From Candidatus Didemnitutus sp. (lineage in GTDB: Bacteria; Verrucomicrobiota; Verrucomicrobiia; Opitutales; Opitutaceae): 64,000 nucleotides of DNA. Numbering within the stretch: the first letter of the stretch is position 1; each line of letters starts with the position of its first letter. Shown one piece after another: positions 34,975-43,210 of this stretch. The position numbers and the translations under genes are program-made. Where the stretch lies: assembly GCA_017991595.1 (NCBI GenBank), contig JAGOQJ010000001.1:372001-436000 (forward strand), given 5' to 3'. The notes under the pieces are model-generated. The model made no database searches and was not told the DNA's origin. It worked only from the letters and a program-made list of their open reading frames with translations.

Positions 34975-36615
34975 TCAGACGTAGTCCGGATAGTGCGGGT
35001 CGAACATCTGCGCCCGCACGTGGGCGCGCAGGTCGTCGGGGCGGGGGAGGCGCGTGAGATTGCGGCGGAATGCCACCTCGGCGACGGCGGTGGCGATCTC
35101 GAGCGAGACCTCGCGGATGCGCTGCAGGTCGGGGAAGATGCGACCGAGGGCGAGGTCTTCCGGTGTGGCGAGGTCGGCGAGCTTGCGGGCGGCGACGTAG
35201 AACATCTCGTCCGTCACGTGCGCGGCTTCGGTGGCGATAACGCCGAGGCCGACGCCGGGGAAGATGTAGCTGTTGTTGCCTTGGCCGGGCACGTGGGTGA
35301 CACCGTTGAGCGTGACGGGGGCGAACGGGCTGCCGCTGGCGAAGATGCCGCGGCCATCGGTCCACGTGTAGCATTGCTCGGCGGTGCACTCGGCTTTCGA
35401 GGTCGGGTTGGAGAGCGCGAAGACGATGGGGCGCGCCTGCGTGGCGGCCATGGCGCGGACGACTTCCTCGGTGAAGGTCTGCGGCATGCCGGAGACGCCG
35501 ATGAGCGCGGTGGGCTTGAGCGCGTGGACGGCTTCGAGGAGCGAGCCGAGCGGCGCGTGCTCGTGCGCGAAGCGGAGCTTGTGCTCGACGAGGTCGGTGC
35601 GGCTCTTGACGACGAGGCCCTTGGAATCGACGAACCAGCACTGGCGGCGCGCCTCGGCCTCGGGGACGCCCTGCAGCTTCAGCGCCTCGACGATGAGGTC
35701 GCCGATGCCGATGCCGGCCTCGCCGGCGCCGAGGAAGAGGATGCGCTGCTGCTTGAGCGGGATGCCGGTGAGGCGTTCGGCGGAGAGCAGGCCCGCGAGC
35801 GTGACGCCGGCGGTGCCTTGGATGTCGTCGTTGAACGTGCAGATGCGGTCGCGGTAGCGGTGGAGCAGGCGGAAGGCGTTGGAATTGCCGAAGTCCTCGA
35901 ACTGGAGGCAGGCGCGAGGGAAGATTTCCTGCACGGAGTGGACGAGTTCCTCCACGAGATCGTCGTAGGCCGGGCCACGGAGGCGCGGCTCGGTGATGCC
36001 GAGGTAGAGCGGATCGGCGAGGAGCGAGGAGTTGTTCGTGCCGACATCGAGCATGATGGGCAGGCACTGGGCGGGCGGGATGCCGGAGCAGGCGGTGTAG
36101 AGCGAGAGCTTGCCGACGGGGATGCCCATGCCGTTGGCGCCGAGATCGCCGAGGCCGAGGATGCGCTCGCCGTCGGTCACGACGATGATGCGCACGTCGT
36201 CGTGCGGCCAGTTCTGGAGGATGGCCTTCACCCGGCCCTTGTCGTTCTTGGTGATGTAGAGACCGCGGGGCCGGCGGAAGATGTGGCCGTATTTCTGGCA
36301 GGCGAGACCGACCGTGGGCGTGTAGATGATGGGCATCATCTCGTCGAGGTGCTCCATCACGAGGCGATAAAAGAGCGACTCGTTGCGCTCCTGGAGCGAG
36401 ATGAGGTAGATGTATTTCTCCAGCGCGTTCTCCTTGCGGCGGAAATTCCCCAGCACGCGCTCGAGCTGCTGGTCCTGCGTGGCGACGCGCGGCGGGAGCA
36501 GGCCACGCAGGCCGAGCGCATCGCGCTCGGCGTCGGTGAAGGCCGTGCCCTTGTTGAACAGAGGATCATGCAACAACGCGACGCCGCGGCTGCCGGAGAG
36601 ATGGGGACTTTTCAT
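34975..36615 (-). CDS. Malic enzyme (MaeA/SfcA type)
   Basis: The product is a 546-residue cytoplasmic enzyme that oxidatively decarboxylates malate to pyruvate with reduction of NAD or NADP. Recognisable segments are MPIIYTPTVGLACQKY, VTDGERILGLGDLGANGMGI, the metal site CLQFEDFGNSNAF and FNDDIQGTAGVTLAGLL, and the dinucleotide-binding LFLGAGEAGIGIGDL. The length fits the large eukaryote-like bacterial form. The start was placed at MKSPHLSG; an ATG at 36639 would add eight residues. It faces the tcdA gene across 250 bases. Confidence 0.93.
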   Translation of the reverse strand: MKSPHLSGSRGVALLHDPLFNKGTAFTDAERDALGLRGLLPPRVATQDQQLERVLGNFRRKENALEKYIYLISLQERNESLFYRLVMEHLDEMMPIIYTPTVGLACQKYGHIFRRPRGLYITKNDKGRVKAILQNWPHDDVRIIVVTDGERILGLGDLGANGMGIPVGKLSLYTACSGIPPAQCLPIMLDVGTNNSSLLADPLYLGITEPRLRGPAYDDLVEELVHSVQEIFPRACLQFEDFGNSNAFRLLHRYRDRICTFNDDIQGTAGVTLAGLLSAERLTGIPLKQQRILFLGAGEAGIGIGDLIVEALKLQGVPEAEARRQCWFVDSKGLVVKSRTDLVEHKLRFAHEHAPLGSLLEAVHALKPTALIGVSGMPQTFTEEVVRAMAATQARPIVFALSNPTSKAECTAEQCYTWTDGRGIFASGSPFAPVTLNGVTHVPGQGNNSYIFPGVGLGVIATEAAHVTDEMFYVAARKLADLATPEDLALGRIFPDLQRIREVSLEIATAVAEVAFRRNLTRLPRPDDLRAHVRAQMFDPHYPDYV

Positions 36616-36865
36616 GGGACTGGGGATCTGCGGCAGCATACTCCCGCCACCCGCGGTCGGAGAAGGGCAATGCCGGGCCGGACGCGCATCATCACCGCTG
36701 TCTCTGCATGGCAGGCACCGCGCTAATAGCATGCGGGAGCGCAACGATGCGACGAACTCACGGCGTAATCCTACGGTGGCCGGTGTGCGGACCGGCGCGC
36801 AGGCCTTGCACGCGCGGTGGGGATTCGCGCTTGCGGTCGCGGTCGCGCAACCTTCGCTTCGCGCG

Positions 36866-37654
36866 ATGACGATGAGCGACGACTACCAGGCGCGGTTCGG
36901 GGCGCTGGGCCGGCTATACGGCGCGGCGGCGCTGCCGCGGCTGCACGCGGCGCAGGTTACGGTGGTGGGCGTCGGTGGCGTGGGCTCGTGGATCGTCGAG
37001 GCGCTGGCGCGCTCGGGCGTGGGCGCGCTGACGTTGATCGATCTCGACGATGTCTGCGTGACCAACACGAACCGTCAATCGCACGCGCTGGCCGACACCG
37101 TGGGCCGGCCGAAGGTGGCGGTGCTCGCCGAGCGCGTGCGCGCGATCAACCCGGAGTGTCGCGTGGCGACGCGGGGAGAATTCTTCACCGCGGAGAGCGC
37201 CGTGCGGCTGCTGACGGAGCGCGCGGATTGGTGGGTCGATGCGATCGACGGCACGGCGAACAAGGCGCTCCTGCTCGCGGCGTGCGTGGAGCGCGGGCAG
37301 CCGGTGCTCACGGTCGGCGGCGCGGGCGGCAAGCGCGACGCGACCCGCGTGCGTCTCGGCGACCTCGGCGAGGCGCAGGGCGACGAACTGCTGAGGCTCG
37401 TGCGCAAGAAGCTGCGGCGCGACCACGGCTTCGCGCGCGGCGAGGGCCATGTTTACGGCATCCCGTGCGTGTATTCGAACGAGAAGCCGGTGTTCCCGTG
37501 GGCCGACGGCACGTGCGCAACGGAGCCCGAGCCGGGGACGAGCCTGAAACTCGATTGCGCGAGCGGTTTCGGCACGTTGGTCAGCGTGACCGGTGCCTTC
37601 GGCTTTGCGGCGGCGGGCGAGGTGGTGCGGCGGATCGCGCTCGGCGCGACCTGA
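36866..37654 (+). CDS. tcdA: tRNA threonylcarbamoyladenosine dehydratase
   Basis: The product is a 262-residue E1-like enzyme that uses ATP to cyclise t6A37 to ct6A on tRNAs. The nucleotide-binding VVGVGGVGSWIVEALARSGVG and the TLIDLDDVCVTNTNRQ segment are typical of TcdA (CsdL/YgdL). The catalytic cysteine region and the IPCVYSNEKP block follow. The start at 36866 gives the usual MSDDYQARFGALGRLYG beginning. The upstream 250 bases to the malic enzyme gene show no other gene. Confidence 0.93.
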   Translation: MTMSDDYQARFGALGRLYGAAALPRLHAAQVTVVGVGGVGSWIVEALARSGVGALTLIDLDDVCVTNTNRQSHALADTVGRPKVAVLAERVRAINPECRVATRGEFFTAESAVRLLTERADWWVDAIDGTANKALLLAACVERGQPVLTVGGAGGKRDATRVRLGDLGEAQGDELLRLVRKKLRRDHGFARGEGHVYGIPCVYSNEKPVFPWADGTCATEPEPGTSLKLDCASGFGTLVSVTGAFGFAAAGEVVRRIALGAT

Positions 37655-37658
37655 GCGC

Positions 37659-38042
37659 TCACTCGTCGATGCTGAAATTCAGCGGCACGTTGACGCGGGC
37701 GCGGACGGGTTTGCCGCCGACTTGTGCGGGCTTGAACGTCCACTCGCGCACGGCGTCGATGGCGGCTTCGCGGAAGCCGTCGTGCGAGGCCTTGGCGACG
37801 TCCGCCGCCATGACCTTGCCCGACTCATCGATGACGATGCGCACGACCACGGCGCCGGTCACGCCGGCGGCGCGCATGTCGGCCGGATAGCGCGGCGGCT
37901 TGGTCTTCAACGGCTGCGGCGGCACGTCGAACTTCGCGACAGCGTCGGACACACTGTCGACGGATTGGGCTTGGGTCGAAGCGGCGAAGGCCAGGCAGGC
38001 CCACACCGCCAAGGGCAGCAGACAGCAACGGAGTTTCATCAT
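37659..38042 (-). CDS. TonB C-terminal domain protein, free-standing
   Basis: The product is a 127-residue protein with a signal peptide (MMKLRCCLLPLAVWACLAFA, cleavage near residue 27) and then a complete TonB C-terminal domain: PPRYPADMRAAGVTGAVVVRI, DESGKVMAADVAKAS and AAIDAVREWTFKPA. It has no proline-rich linker and probably no retained membrane anchor, so it is unlikely to act as a normal energy transducer. Only four bases separate its stop from that of tcdA. Confidence 0.88.
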   Translation of the reverse strand: MMKLRCCLLPLAVWACLAFAASTQAQSVDSVSDAVAKFDVPPQPLKTKPPRYPADMRAAGVTGAVVVRIVIDESGKVMAADVAKASHDGFREAAIDAVREWTFKPAQVGGKPVRARVNVPLNFSIDE

Positions 38043-38185
38043 GAAAAATGCGCGCAAGGCGCTCCTGTCCCTTCATCGGCGCACCGACCGGGAAAATTGA
38101 GTCCCGGCCGTGCGCTTGCACGGGATGTTTTGCGCGCGAAAAGCGCGGCTTATCGTCCGCTCCGCGCGGAGGCGGCGCGCGCGGC

Positions 38186-39034
38186 TCAATTCGGCCCGAA
38201 GAGTCGCGCGTAATTCTCGGCGACTTGGGCGGCGAGCTCGTCCAGCGGGACGCCGCGGATCTGGGCCAAGCCGGCGTAGGCGCCCACGAGGTTACCGGGG
38301 TGATTGATCCGGCTGCCATCCGGCGCGGCGGGCAGGACATGACGATCCCACGCGGCGGGCAGCGGCATGGCGGGCGCGTCGGTCTCGACGAGCAAGCGGT
38401 CCGCCGGCACGAGACGGAAGGCGTCGCGTTTGGCGCGATGGCGTTCCTCGAGAAACGCGCCGTTGAAGGAGAAATAGGCGCCGCGCTCGGCGAAACCGGC
38501 CACCATCTCGGCCGGGCCGCCGTAGGCATGGAGCAGGAAACCGCGGGGCGGGGTGTTCACGTGGCGCAGCACGCCGTCCAACGCGCCGTAGGCCTGCAGG
38601 CAATGAATCGTGACGGGACGGTCCTCGGAGGTGGCGAGGGCGAGTTGTTTCAGGAAGACTTCGCCCTGTTCCTCCAGCGGAGCGCGCCGCAGGCCGGCGA
38701 GGCGGGGATCGTCGGGCTTGGCGCTGTCGAGGATCCAGCGGTCGAGCCCGATCTCGCCCACGGCGGCGTGCGGATGGGCGGCGAGTTGGGCGCGAAGCCG
38801 TTCGAGCCAGTCTGGCGTGCGGTTGCCGGCGTCCCACGGATGGAGCCCGAAGCTCGGCTTGATCCACGCATGCTCAGCGGCGAGCGCGGCGACGGTGGGC
38901 CAGTCGGTCTCGCAGGTGCCGTTGACGACGGCGCCGCGCACGCCGAGGCCGGCGAGCGTGGCGGCGATCTCGGCCCGGTGCGGCAGGAGCCACTCGTCTT
39001 GGAGATGATTGTGAGCGTCGTAAAGCGGCGGCAC
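38186..39034 (-). CDS. TatD-family metal-dependent hydrolase
   Basis: The product is a 282-residue TIM-barrel hydrolase. The N-terminal DAHNHLQDEW holds the first metal ligands. SFGLHPWDAG, AVGEIGLDRW (the glutamate ligand), VTIHCLQAYG, FLLHAYGG and LLVETDAPAM follow in the order of TatD DNases. Family members act as 3'-5' exonucleases or in nucleic acid repair. The length is slightly above the usual 260 residues. Confidence 0.9.
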   Translation of the reverse strand: MPPLYDAHNHLQDEWLLPHRAEIAATLAGLGVRGAVVNGTCETDWPTVAALAAEHAWIKPSFGLHPWDAGNRTPDWLERLRAQLAAHPHAAVGEIGLDRWILDSAKPDDPRLAGLRRAPLEEQGEVFLKQLALATSEDRPVTIHCLQAYGALDGVLRHVNTPPRGFLLHAYGGPAEMVAGFAERGAYFSFNGAFLEERHRAKRDAFRLVPADRLLVETDAPAMPLPAAWDRHVLPAAPDGSRINHPGNLVGAYAGLAQIRGVPLDELAAQVAENYARLFGPN

Positions 39035-39149
39035 AGAAGTAGCCTAGCCTCGGCGGCGGGCGGGAGGACAGCCGGAATTCGGCGGCGCGCTAAAGACGGT
39101 GGTATCTCGTGCCGATGAACGGGAGAGAATCACGGAAGAAAACCGGTCC

Positions 39150-39596
39150 ATGACGGACAATGTGCTGATCGATCTGCCCGAACTGAAGCTCCCGCGCGAC
39201 CTCGCGCGGCGGCTGCGTTTCACGCACGCGGTCGAGGAGCACGCGCGGTTGCTGGGCATCCACGGCCACTACGAGCCGGCGCGCTTCATTGGCTATTACC
39301 TCGCGGTGCGCAACCCGGTGGTGGTGGCCGGACACTGGACCGTGACGCTGCAACCTTCCACGTTGCTGCGACACATCGCGGATACGATCGAGGACATCAC
39401 GGAGCACCGCTACAGCATCCGGAGCTGTCACGAGATCGTGTCGCCGCCCTTTCTACTGGTGCACGACCGCCACGACGAGTCCTGCTGGCTGTGGGAATAC
39501 GCGCACGGCCGCCGTTTCCTCGAGGCGAAGCAACCGGTGCTCCCGGCCGTCTGGGAAACGGGGCCTGATGAACCGGAGCAATTCACGGACGGGTGA
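39150..39596 (+). CDS. Hypothetical protein
   Basis: The product is a 148-residue soluble protein without a family I recognise. The N-terminal half has a helical segment (PRDLARRLRFTHAVEEHARLL), the middle has strands (RFIGYYLAVRNPVVVAGHW), and a region rich in His, Cys and Trp follows (RSCHEIVSPPFLLVHDRHDESCWLWEYAHGRRF). The pairs of Cys and His could bind metal but do not form a known pattern. The ATG at 39150 fits the neighbouring TatD gene's divergent promoter space. The stop is eight bases from that of the convergent sufE-like gene. Confidence 0.65.
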   Translation: MTDNVLIDLPELKLPRDLARRLRFTHAVEEHARLLGIHGHYEPARFIGYYLAVRNPVVVAGHWTVTLQPSTLLRHIADTIEDITEHRYSIRSCHEIVSPPFLLVHDRHDESCWLWEYAHGRRFLEAKQPVLPAVWETGPDEPEQFTDG

Positions 39597-39604
39597 GCGG
39601 GCGC

Positions 39605-40027
39605 TCAGCCGTCCGCGGGCAGTTGCTGCGCGGCGAATTCCCGGATGCGCGCGCGCACGCTGCGCAGGCCGTTCAACCGGGTGGGCGAAAGCGTGCGCGT
39701 GAGGCCGAGTTGCTCGAGGAGCGCCGGTTCCTGCGCGAGGATGTCCCGCGGCTCCGCATCGCTGTAGAGATCACAGAGCAGCGCCACGAGCCCGCGCACA
39801 AGGGGTGACTCCGCATCGCTGCGGAAATGGCAGCGGCCCTCGCGCCACTCGCCCACAAGCCAGACCGGCGAGACGCAGCCGCGCACGCGGTGCGCGTCGA
39901 TGTGTTCGGCGCGCGACGGAGCGAGCCGCGGGCGGGCGCGGTCGACGATGGCCGCGAGGCGTTCCTGCGCGTCCTCGATGAGGAGGAGATCGGCGAGCAT
40001 CTGTTGCTGGCGTTCGGCGACGGTCAC
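39605..40027 (-). CDS. sufE: SufE-family cysteine desulfurase partner
   Basis: The product is a 140-residue protein that takes sulfane sulfur from a cysteine desulfurase for Fe-S cluster assembly. The active cysteine is C51 in RVRGCVSPVWL, with the usual flanking residues. The GTG at 40027 is favoured over the inner ATG at 40000 because it restores the family N-terminus (VTVAERQQQMLADL). A Suf operon is not adjacent, so it may serve CsdA. TcdA, whose homologue CsdL interacts with CsdE in E. coli, lies 2 kb away. Confidence 0.9.
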   Translation of the reverse strand: MTVAERQQQMLADLLLIEDAQERLAAIVDRARPRLAPSRAEHIDAHRVRGCVSPVWLVGEWREGRCHFRSDAESPLVRGLVALLCDLYSDAEPRDILAQEPALLEQLGLTRTLSPTRLNGLRSVRARIREFAAQQLPADG

Positions 40028-40093
40028 GCGGGCAGCGTGCGCAGCCGTGCGCCGGCTTGCAAGCTGCGGCCGGGAGCGTTGACTGCGGGAAAC

Positions 40094-40393
40094 ATGAACA
40101 TCGGCGTCGTCACGTGGTTCTGGCGGGGATTGCGCGGACACAGCGTGACGTTTTCCGCGCTGTTCGCCTCCGTCGTGCTGGGCGCCTCCATCGCGGGCGG
40201 GCTCGGCCGGTTGCTCCACTCGCTGGGCGTGCACTGGCTCTACGTGCTCATCATCCCGGCGGTGCTCTTCAGTTGGCTGGCCAAGCGCGAGGAGCGCTGG
40301 CTGCCCGACGAGGGCAAGCGCCGCATCCTCGCGCGCAGCCTGCTCTTCGGCTCTATCCTGCTCGCCATCGTGATCAACCAGATCCGGCACTGA
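40094..40393 (+). CDS. Small membrane protein
   Basis: The product is a 99-residue protein with two or three hydrophobic helices (about residues 20-40, 46-62 and 80-95) separated by short charged loops such as AKREERWLPDEGKRR. No family is recognised. The start gives MNIGVVTWFWRG. It is divergent from the sufE-like gene, with 66 bases between the start codons, and convergent with the protease gene. Confidence 0.65.
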   Translation: MNIGVVTWFWRGLRGHSVTFSALFASVVLGASIAGGLGRLLHSLGVHWLYVLIIPAVLFSWLAKREERWLPDEGKRRILARSLLFGSILLAIVINQIRH

Positions 40394-40428
40394 GCGCGGG
40401 CCGGGCGGCGCGAACGTGACGCCGACGC

Positions 40429-42393
40429 TCAGGCCGCGGGGGCCGACGCGAGGCCGGGCACAGGGCAATCGAGCGCGGCGGCGATGGCGCGATAGAGTTC
40501 GCCTTCCTCCACGCTGACTGTGCGGTCGGCACCGACGACCTGCGCCGCGGCGACGAGCACGCGCTGCTTGATGGGCAGCGAACTGAGGGCGAGACGGTCG
40601 AGCGCGGTATCGAGCCGCTCCAACGTGGTGTCGGCCGCGCTCGCGAGGCGGAGTTGTGTGGCGATGAGCGGGATCTGCGTGGCGCCGGCGGCGAAGGCCG
40701 CTTGCGCGGCGGTATCTTCGCCCGCGTTGAGGCGCGCGAGGGTGGAGAGGACGGCGTTCACGTCGCCGACGACGGCGCGGAAGGAGTGGAACTCAACCGT
40801 CTGCCGCGGGCGGTGCAGCAGTTCGAGCTGGTGCACGAGCATCTTTTGCAGCGCGAATTCGAAGACAGAGACGCTGGCATCGGCATGGACGAGCTCGTCG
40901 AGTGTGCCGACGAAGCGATCGAGGGTGGCGCGGTCGAGCGTGCGCAAGGTCGGCAGACAGACTTGCAGCAAGGGCAGGCGGGCGTCCGCCGGCAGTTGCG
41001 CGACGTCGCTGAGCAGGTGCGACGTCGCGCTCGCGGCTGCTTCGCCGGAGAGTTGCTTGATCGTGGCGAGTTGTCGCTCGCGCAAATCCGCGGTCGCTCC
41101 GCTCACGAGCAGGGCGAAGACCAGCGCCGGTGCCGTGGCGGTGTCGTGCGCGGCGTCGCGTAGGCCGGGCGGGAGTGCGGCGAGCTTGGCCTGCGCTTGG
41201 GTGAAGTGTGTTTCGGTGAGCGCGCCGATCCCGGCGACGATGGCGATGGGGTCGAATGCAACCGGAGCGCGAGCTGCCGCGGAGGCAGGACGCTCGCGTC
41301 GGCCGCCGCCACTTGCACCGGCGAGGCCGGCGGAGGCGAAGGATTCGCGTTCGACGGCGACGAGTTCGGGCGGCTCGAACAGTTCGCCCTTCCAAGTCGG
41401 CTCGATGGCGCGGATGCGCTCGGGCAAGGGCGGGTGCGTGGCCCAGAGTCCGCCGAAACTGGAGCGGAAGCTTTGGGCGAAGAAGAAGTGGCCGATCTCC
41501 GCGCTACGGTTGTCGAGCAGGCGCGAGCCGAGGGCGTAGCCGCCGATCTTCTTCAGCGCACCGGCGATGCCGGTCGGATTGCGCGTGAATTGCACGGCGG
41601 AGGCATCGGCGAGGAACTCGCGCTGGCGCGACACCGCGGCCTGGATGAGGCGGCCGAAGAAATAGCCGAAATAGCCGATGATCATCATCGCGAGGCCGAT
41701 CACGAGGATGAGCGCGATGCCGCCACCCTTGTTCTTGCCGCCGCCGGAGCGGATGCGTCCGCGCCCGAGCGAGCGCAGGATGCCTCGGCCGATCAACCCG
41801 ATGACAAGGATGCCGAAGACGATGGCGGTGAGTTTCACGTTCAGCCGCATGTCGCCGTTGAGGATGTGGCTGAATTCGTGGGCGACGACGCCTTGGAGCT
41901 CGTCGCGGTTCAGTTTTTCCAACGTGCCGCGCGTGACGGCGACGACGGCGTCGGAGGTGGTGAGGCCGGCGGCGAAGGCGTTCAGGCCGGGCTCCTCGTC
42001 GAGCACATAGACGGCGGGCACGGGCACACCGGAGGCGATGGCCATCTCCTCGACGATGTTGAGCAGACGGCGCTCGCGCAGGTCGGTGGTGTTGGTCGCG
42101 ACGCGGCGCCCACCAACCATCTCGGCCACGGCGCTGCCACCGTGGCGCATCTGCGCCCATTTATAGAGCGAGGCGATGGCGACGATGGCGATCACCCCGA
42201 GGCCGATGCCGGCGGCGAGCTGCGGGTCCCAGTAGAGCAGCGGGCCGCGCTCGGCGCGACCGCTGGCGTAGCTGTGGAGCAGCGTGGCGGTGAGGTAGCT
42301 CGCCGCGATGGTGCCCAGCACGGCGACGACAAAGAGGACGACGAGCCGGTTGGTGCGGCGCTTCGCGCGGGCCTGGGCCTCGAAGAAGTCCAT
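40429..42393 (-). CDS. M48 family zinc metalloprotease with long C-terminal extension
   Basis: The product is a 654-residue inner-membrane peptidase. Two N-terminal membrane helices lie at about 17-38 and 60-78. The HEFSH zinc motif is at 172-176, followed by two more helices and the downstream glutamate ligand region REFLADASAVQF. Residues 1 to about 345 match HtpX-like proteases. The remaining 300 residues are helical and end with a TerB-like segment (LPIKQRVLVAAAQVVGADRTVSVEEGELYRAI). HtpX-type enzymes remove damaged membrane proteins. The lemA gene lies 79 bases upstream on the same strand, a very common pairing. Confidence 0.9.
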   Translation of the reverse strand: MDFFEAQARAKRRTNRLVVLFVVAVLGTIAASYLTATLLHSYASGRAERGPLLYWDPQLAAGIGLGVIAIVAIASLYKWAQMRHGGSAVAEMVGGRRVATNTTDLRERRLLNIVEEMAIASGVPVPAVYVLDEEPGLNAFAAGLTTSDAVVAVTRGTLEKLNRDELQGVVAHEFSHILNGDMRLNVKLTAIVFGILVIGLIGRGILRSLGRGRIRSGGGKNKGGGIALILVIGLAMMIIGYFGYFFGRLIQAAVSRQREFLADASAVQFTRNPTGIAGALKKIGGYALGSRLLDNRSAEIGHFFFAQSFRSSFGGLWATHPPLPERIRAIEPTWKGELFEPPELVAVERESFASAGLAGASGGGRRERPASAAARAPVAFDPIAIVAGIGALTETHFTQAQAKLAALPPGLRDAAHDTATAPALVFALLVSGATADLRERQLATIKQLSGEAAASATSHLLSDVAQLPADARLPLLQVCLPTLRTLDRATLDRFVGTLDELVHADASVSVFEFALQKMLVHQLELLHRPRQTVEFHSFRAVVGDVNAVLSTLARLNAGEDTAAQAAFAAGATQIPLIATQLRLASAADTTLERLDTALDRLALSSLPIKQRVLVAAAQVVGADRTVSVEEGELYRAIAAALDCPVPGLASAPAA

Positions 42394-42472
42394 GGAGAGC
42401 GATCAGCTCGCAGCGATCAGCAGTCAGCAGCCGGTGCAAACCGGTGAAAGCCGAAAGCTGAGCGCTGATGGT

Positions 42473-43066
42473 TCAGCTGAACTTCACCTGCGGGGCGGCG
42501 CGCTCGGCGGCGTTGTCGACTTGGAAGAGCTGGGCTTCGGCGAAGTTGAACATGCCGGCGATGAGGTTCGTGGGGAAGACCTCGCGCTTGGTGTTATAGA
42601 CGGTGACGGCGTCGTTGTAGGCCTGGCGCGCGAAGGAGATTTTGTTCTCCGTCGAGGTGAGCTCCTCGGTGAGCTGCATCATGTTCTGGTTGGCCTTCAG
42701 GTCGGGGTATTGCTCCATGACGACCATGAGGCGGGAGAGCGCGCCGCCGAGGCCGGCCTCGGCGCCGAGGAGGTTTTTCATCGCGCCGGCGTCGGCGGGG
42801 TTGGCGGCGGCGCCCTGGGCGGCGGTGTAGGCGATGTTGCGCGCCTTGATGACGGCTTCGAGCGTCTCGCGCTCGTGCTTCATGTAGCCCTTGGCGGTCT
42901 CGACGAGATTGGGGATGAGGTCGTAGCGGCGCTTGAGCTGGACGTCGATCTGGGCGAAGGCGTTCTTGAAGCGGTTGCGCAGCGTGACGAGGGCGTTGTA
43001 GGAGCCGGCGACCCAGAAGAAGAGGATGGCGGCGAGAGCGGCGAGGATGAGCAAGGCGATGATCAT
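42473..43066 (-). CDS. lemA: LemA family protein
   Basis: The product is a 197-residue protein with one N-terminal membrane helix (MIIALLILAALAAILFFWVA) and a four-helix bundle. The signature is QLKRRYDLIPNLVETAKGYM, followed by ALSRLMVVMEQYPDLKANQN and YNTKREVFPTNLIAG. The function is unknown, but the family is constantly found next to HtpX-like M48 proteases, as here. The start at 43066 fits the family N-terminus exactly; the frame is open far upstream without conservation. Confidence 0.93.
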   Translation of the reverse strand: MIIALLILAALAAILFFWVAGSYNALVTLRNRFKNAFAQIDVQLKRRYDLIPNLVETAKGYMKHERETLEAVIKARNIAYTAAQGAAANPADAGAMKNLLGAEAGLGGALSRLMVVMEQYPDLKANQNMMQLTEELTSTENKISFARQAYNDAVTVYNTKREVFPTNLIAGMFNFAEAQLFQVDNAAERAAPQVKFS

Positions 43067-43210
43067 GGCGTTGGCGGGTTGAGGACGAACACGCGGAGAA
43101 TTGCCCGAAGCGGGCGGATGGCGCGAGCAGTTTTCAGTTACACGGACGGGGCGGGTTTGGATGACGAGCTTGCCACTGGCGGAGGGCGTGCGCACGATGC
43201 GCGCGTTTCC

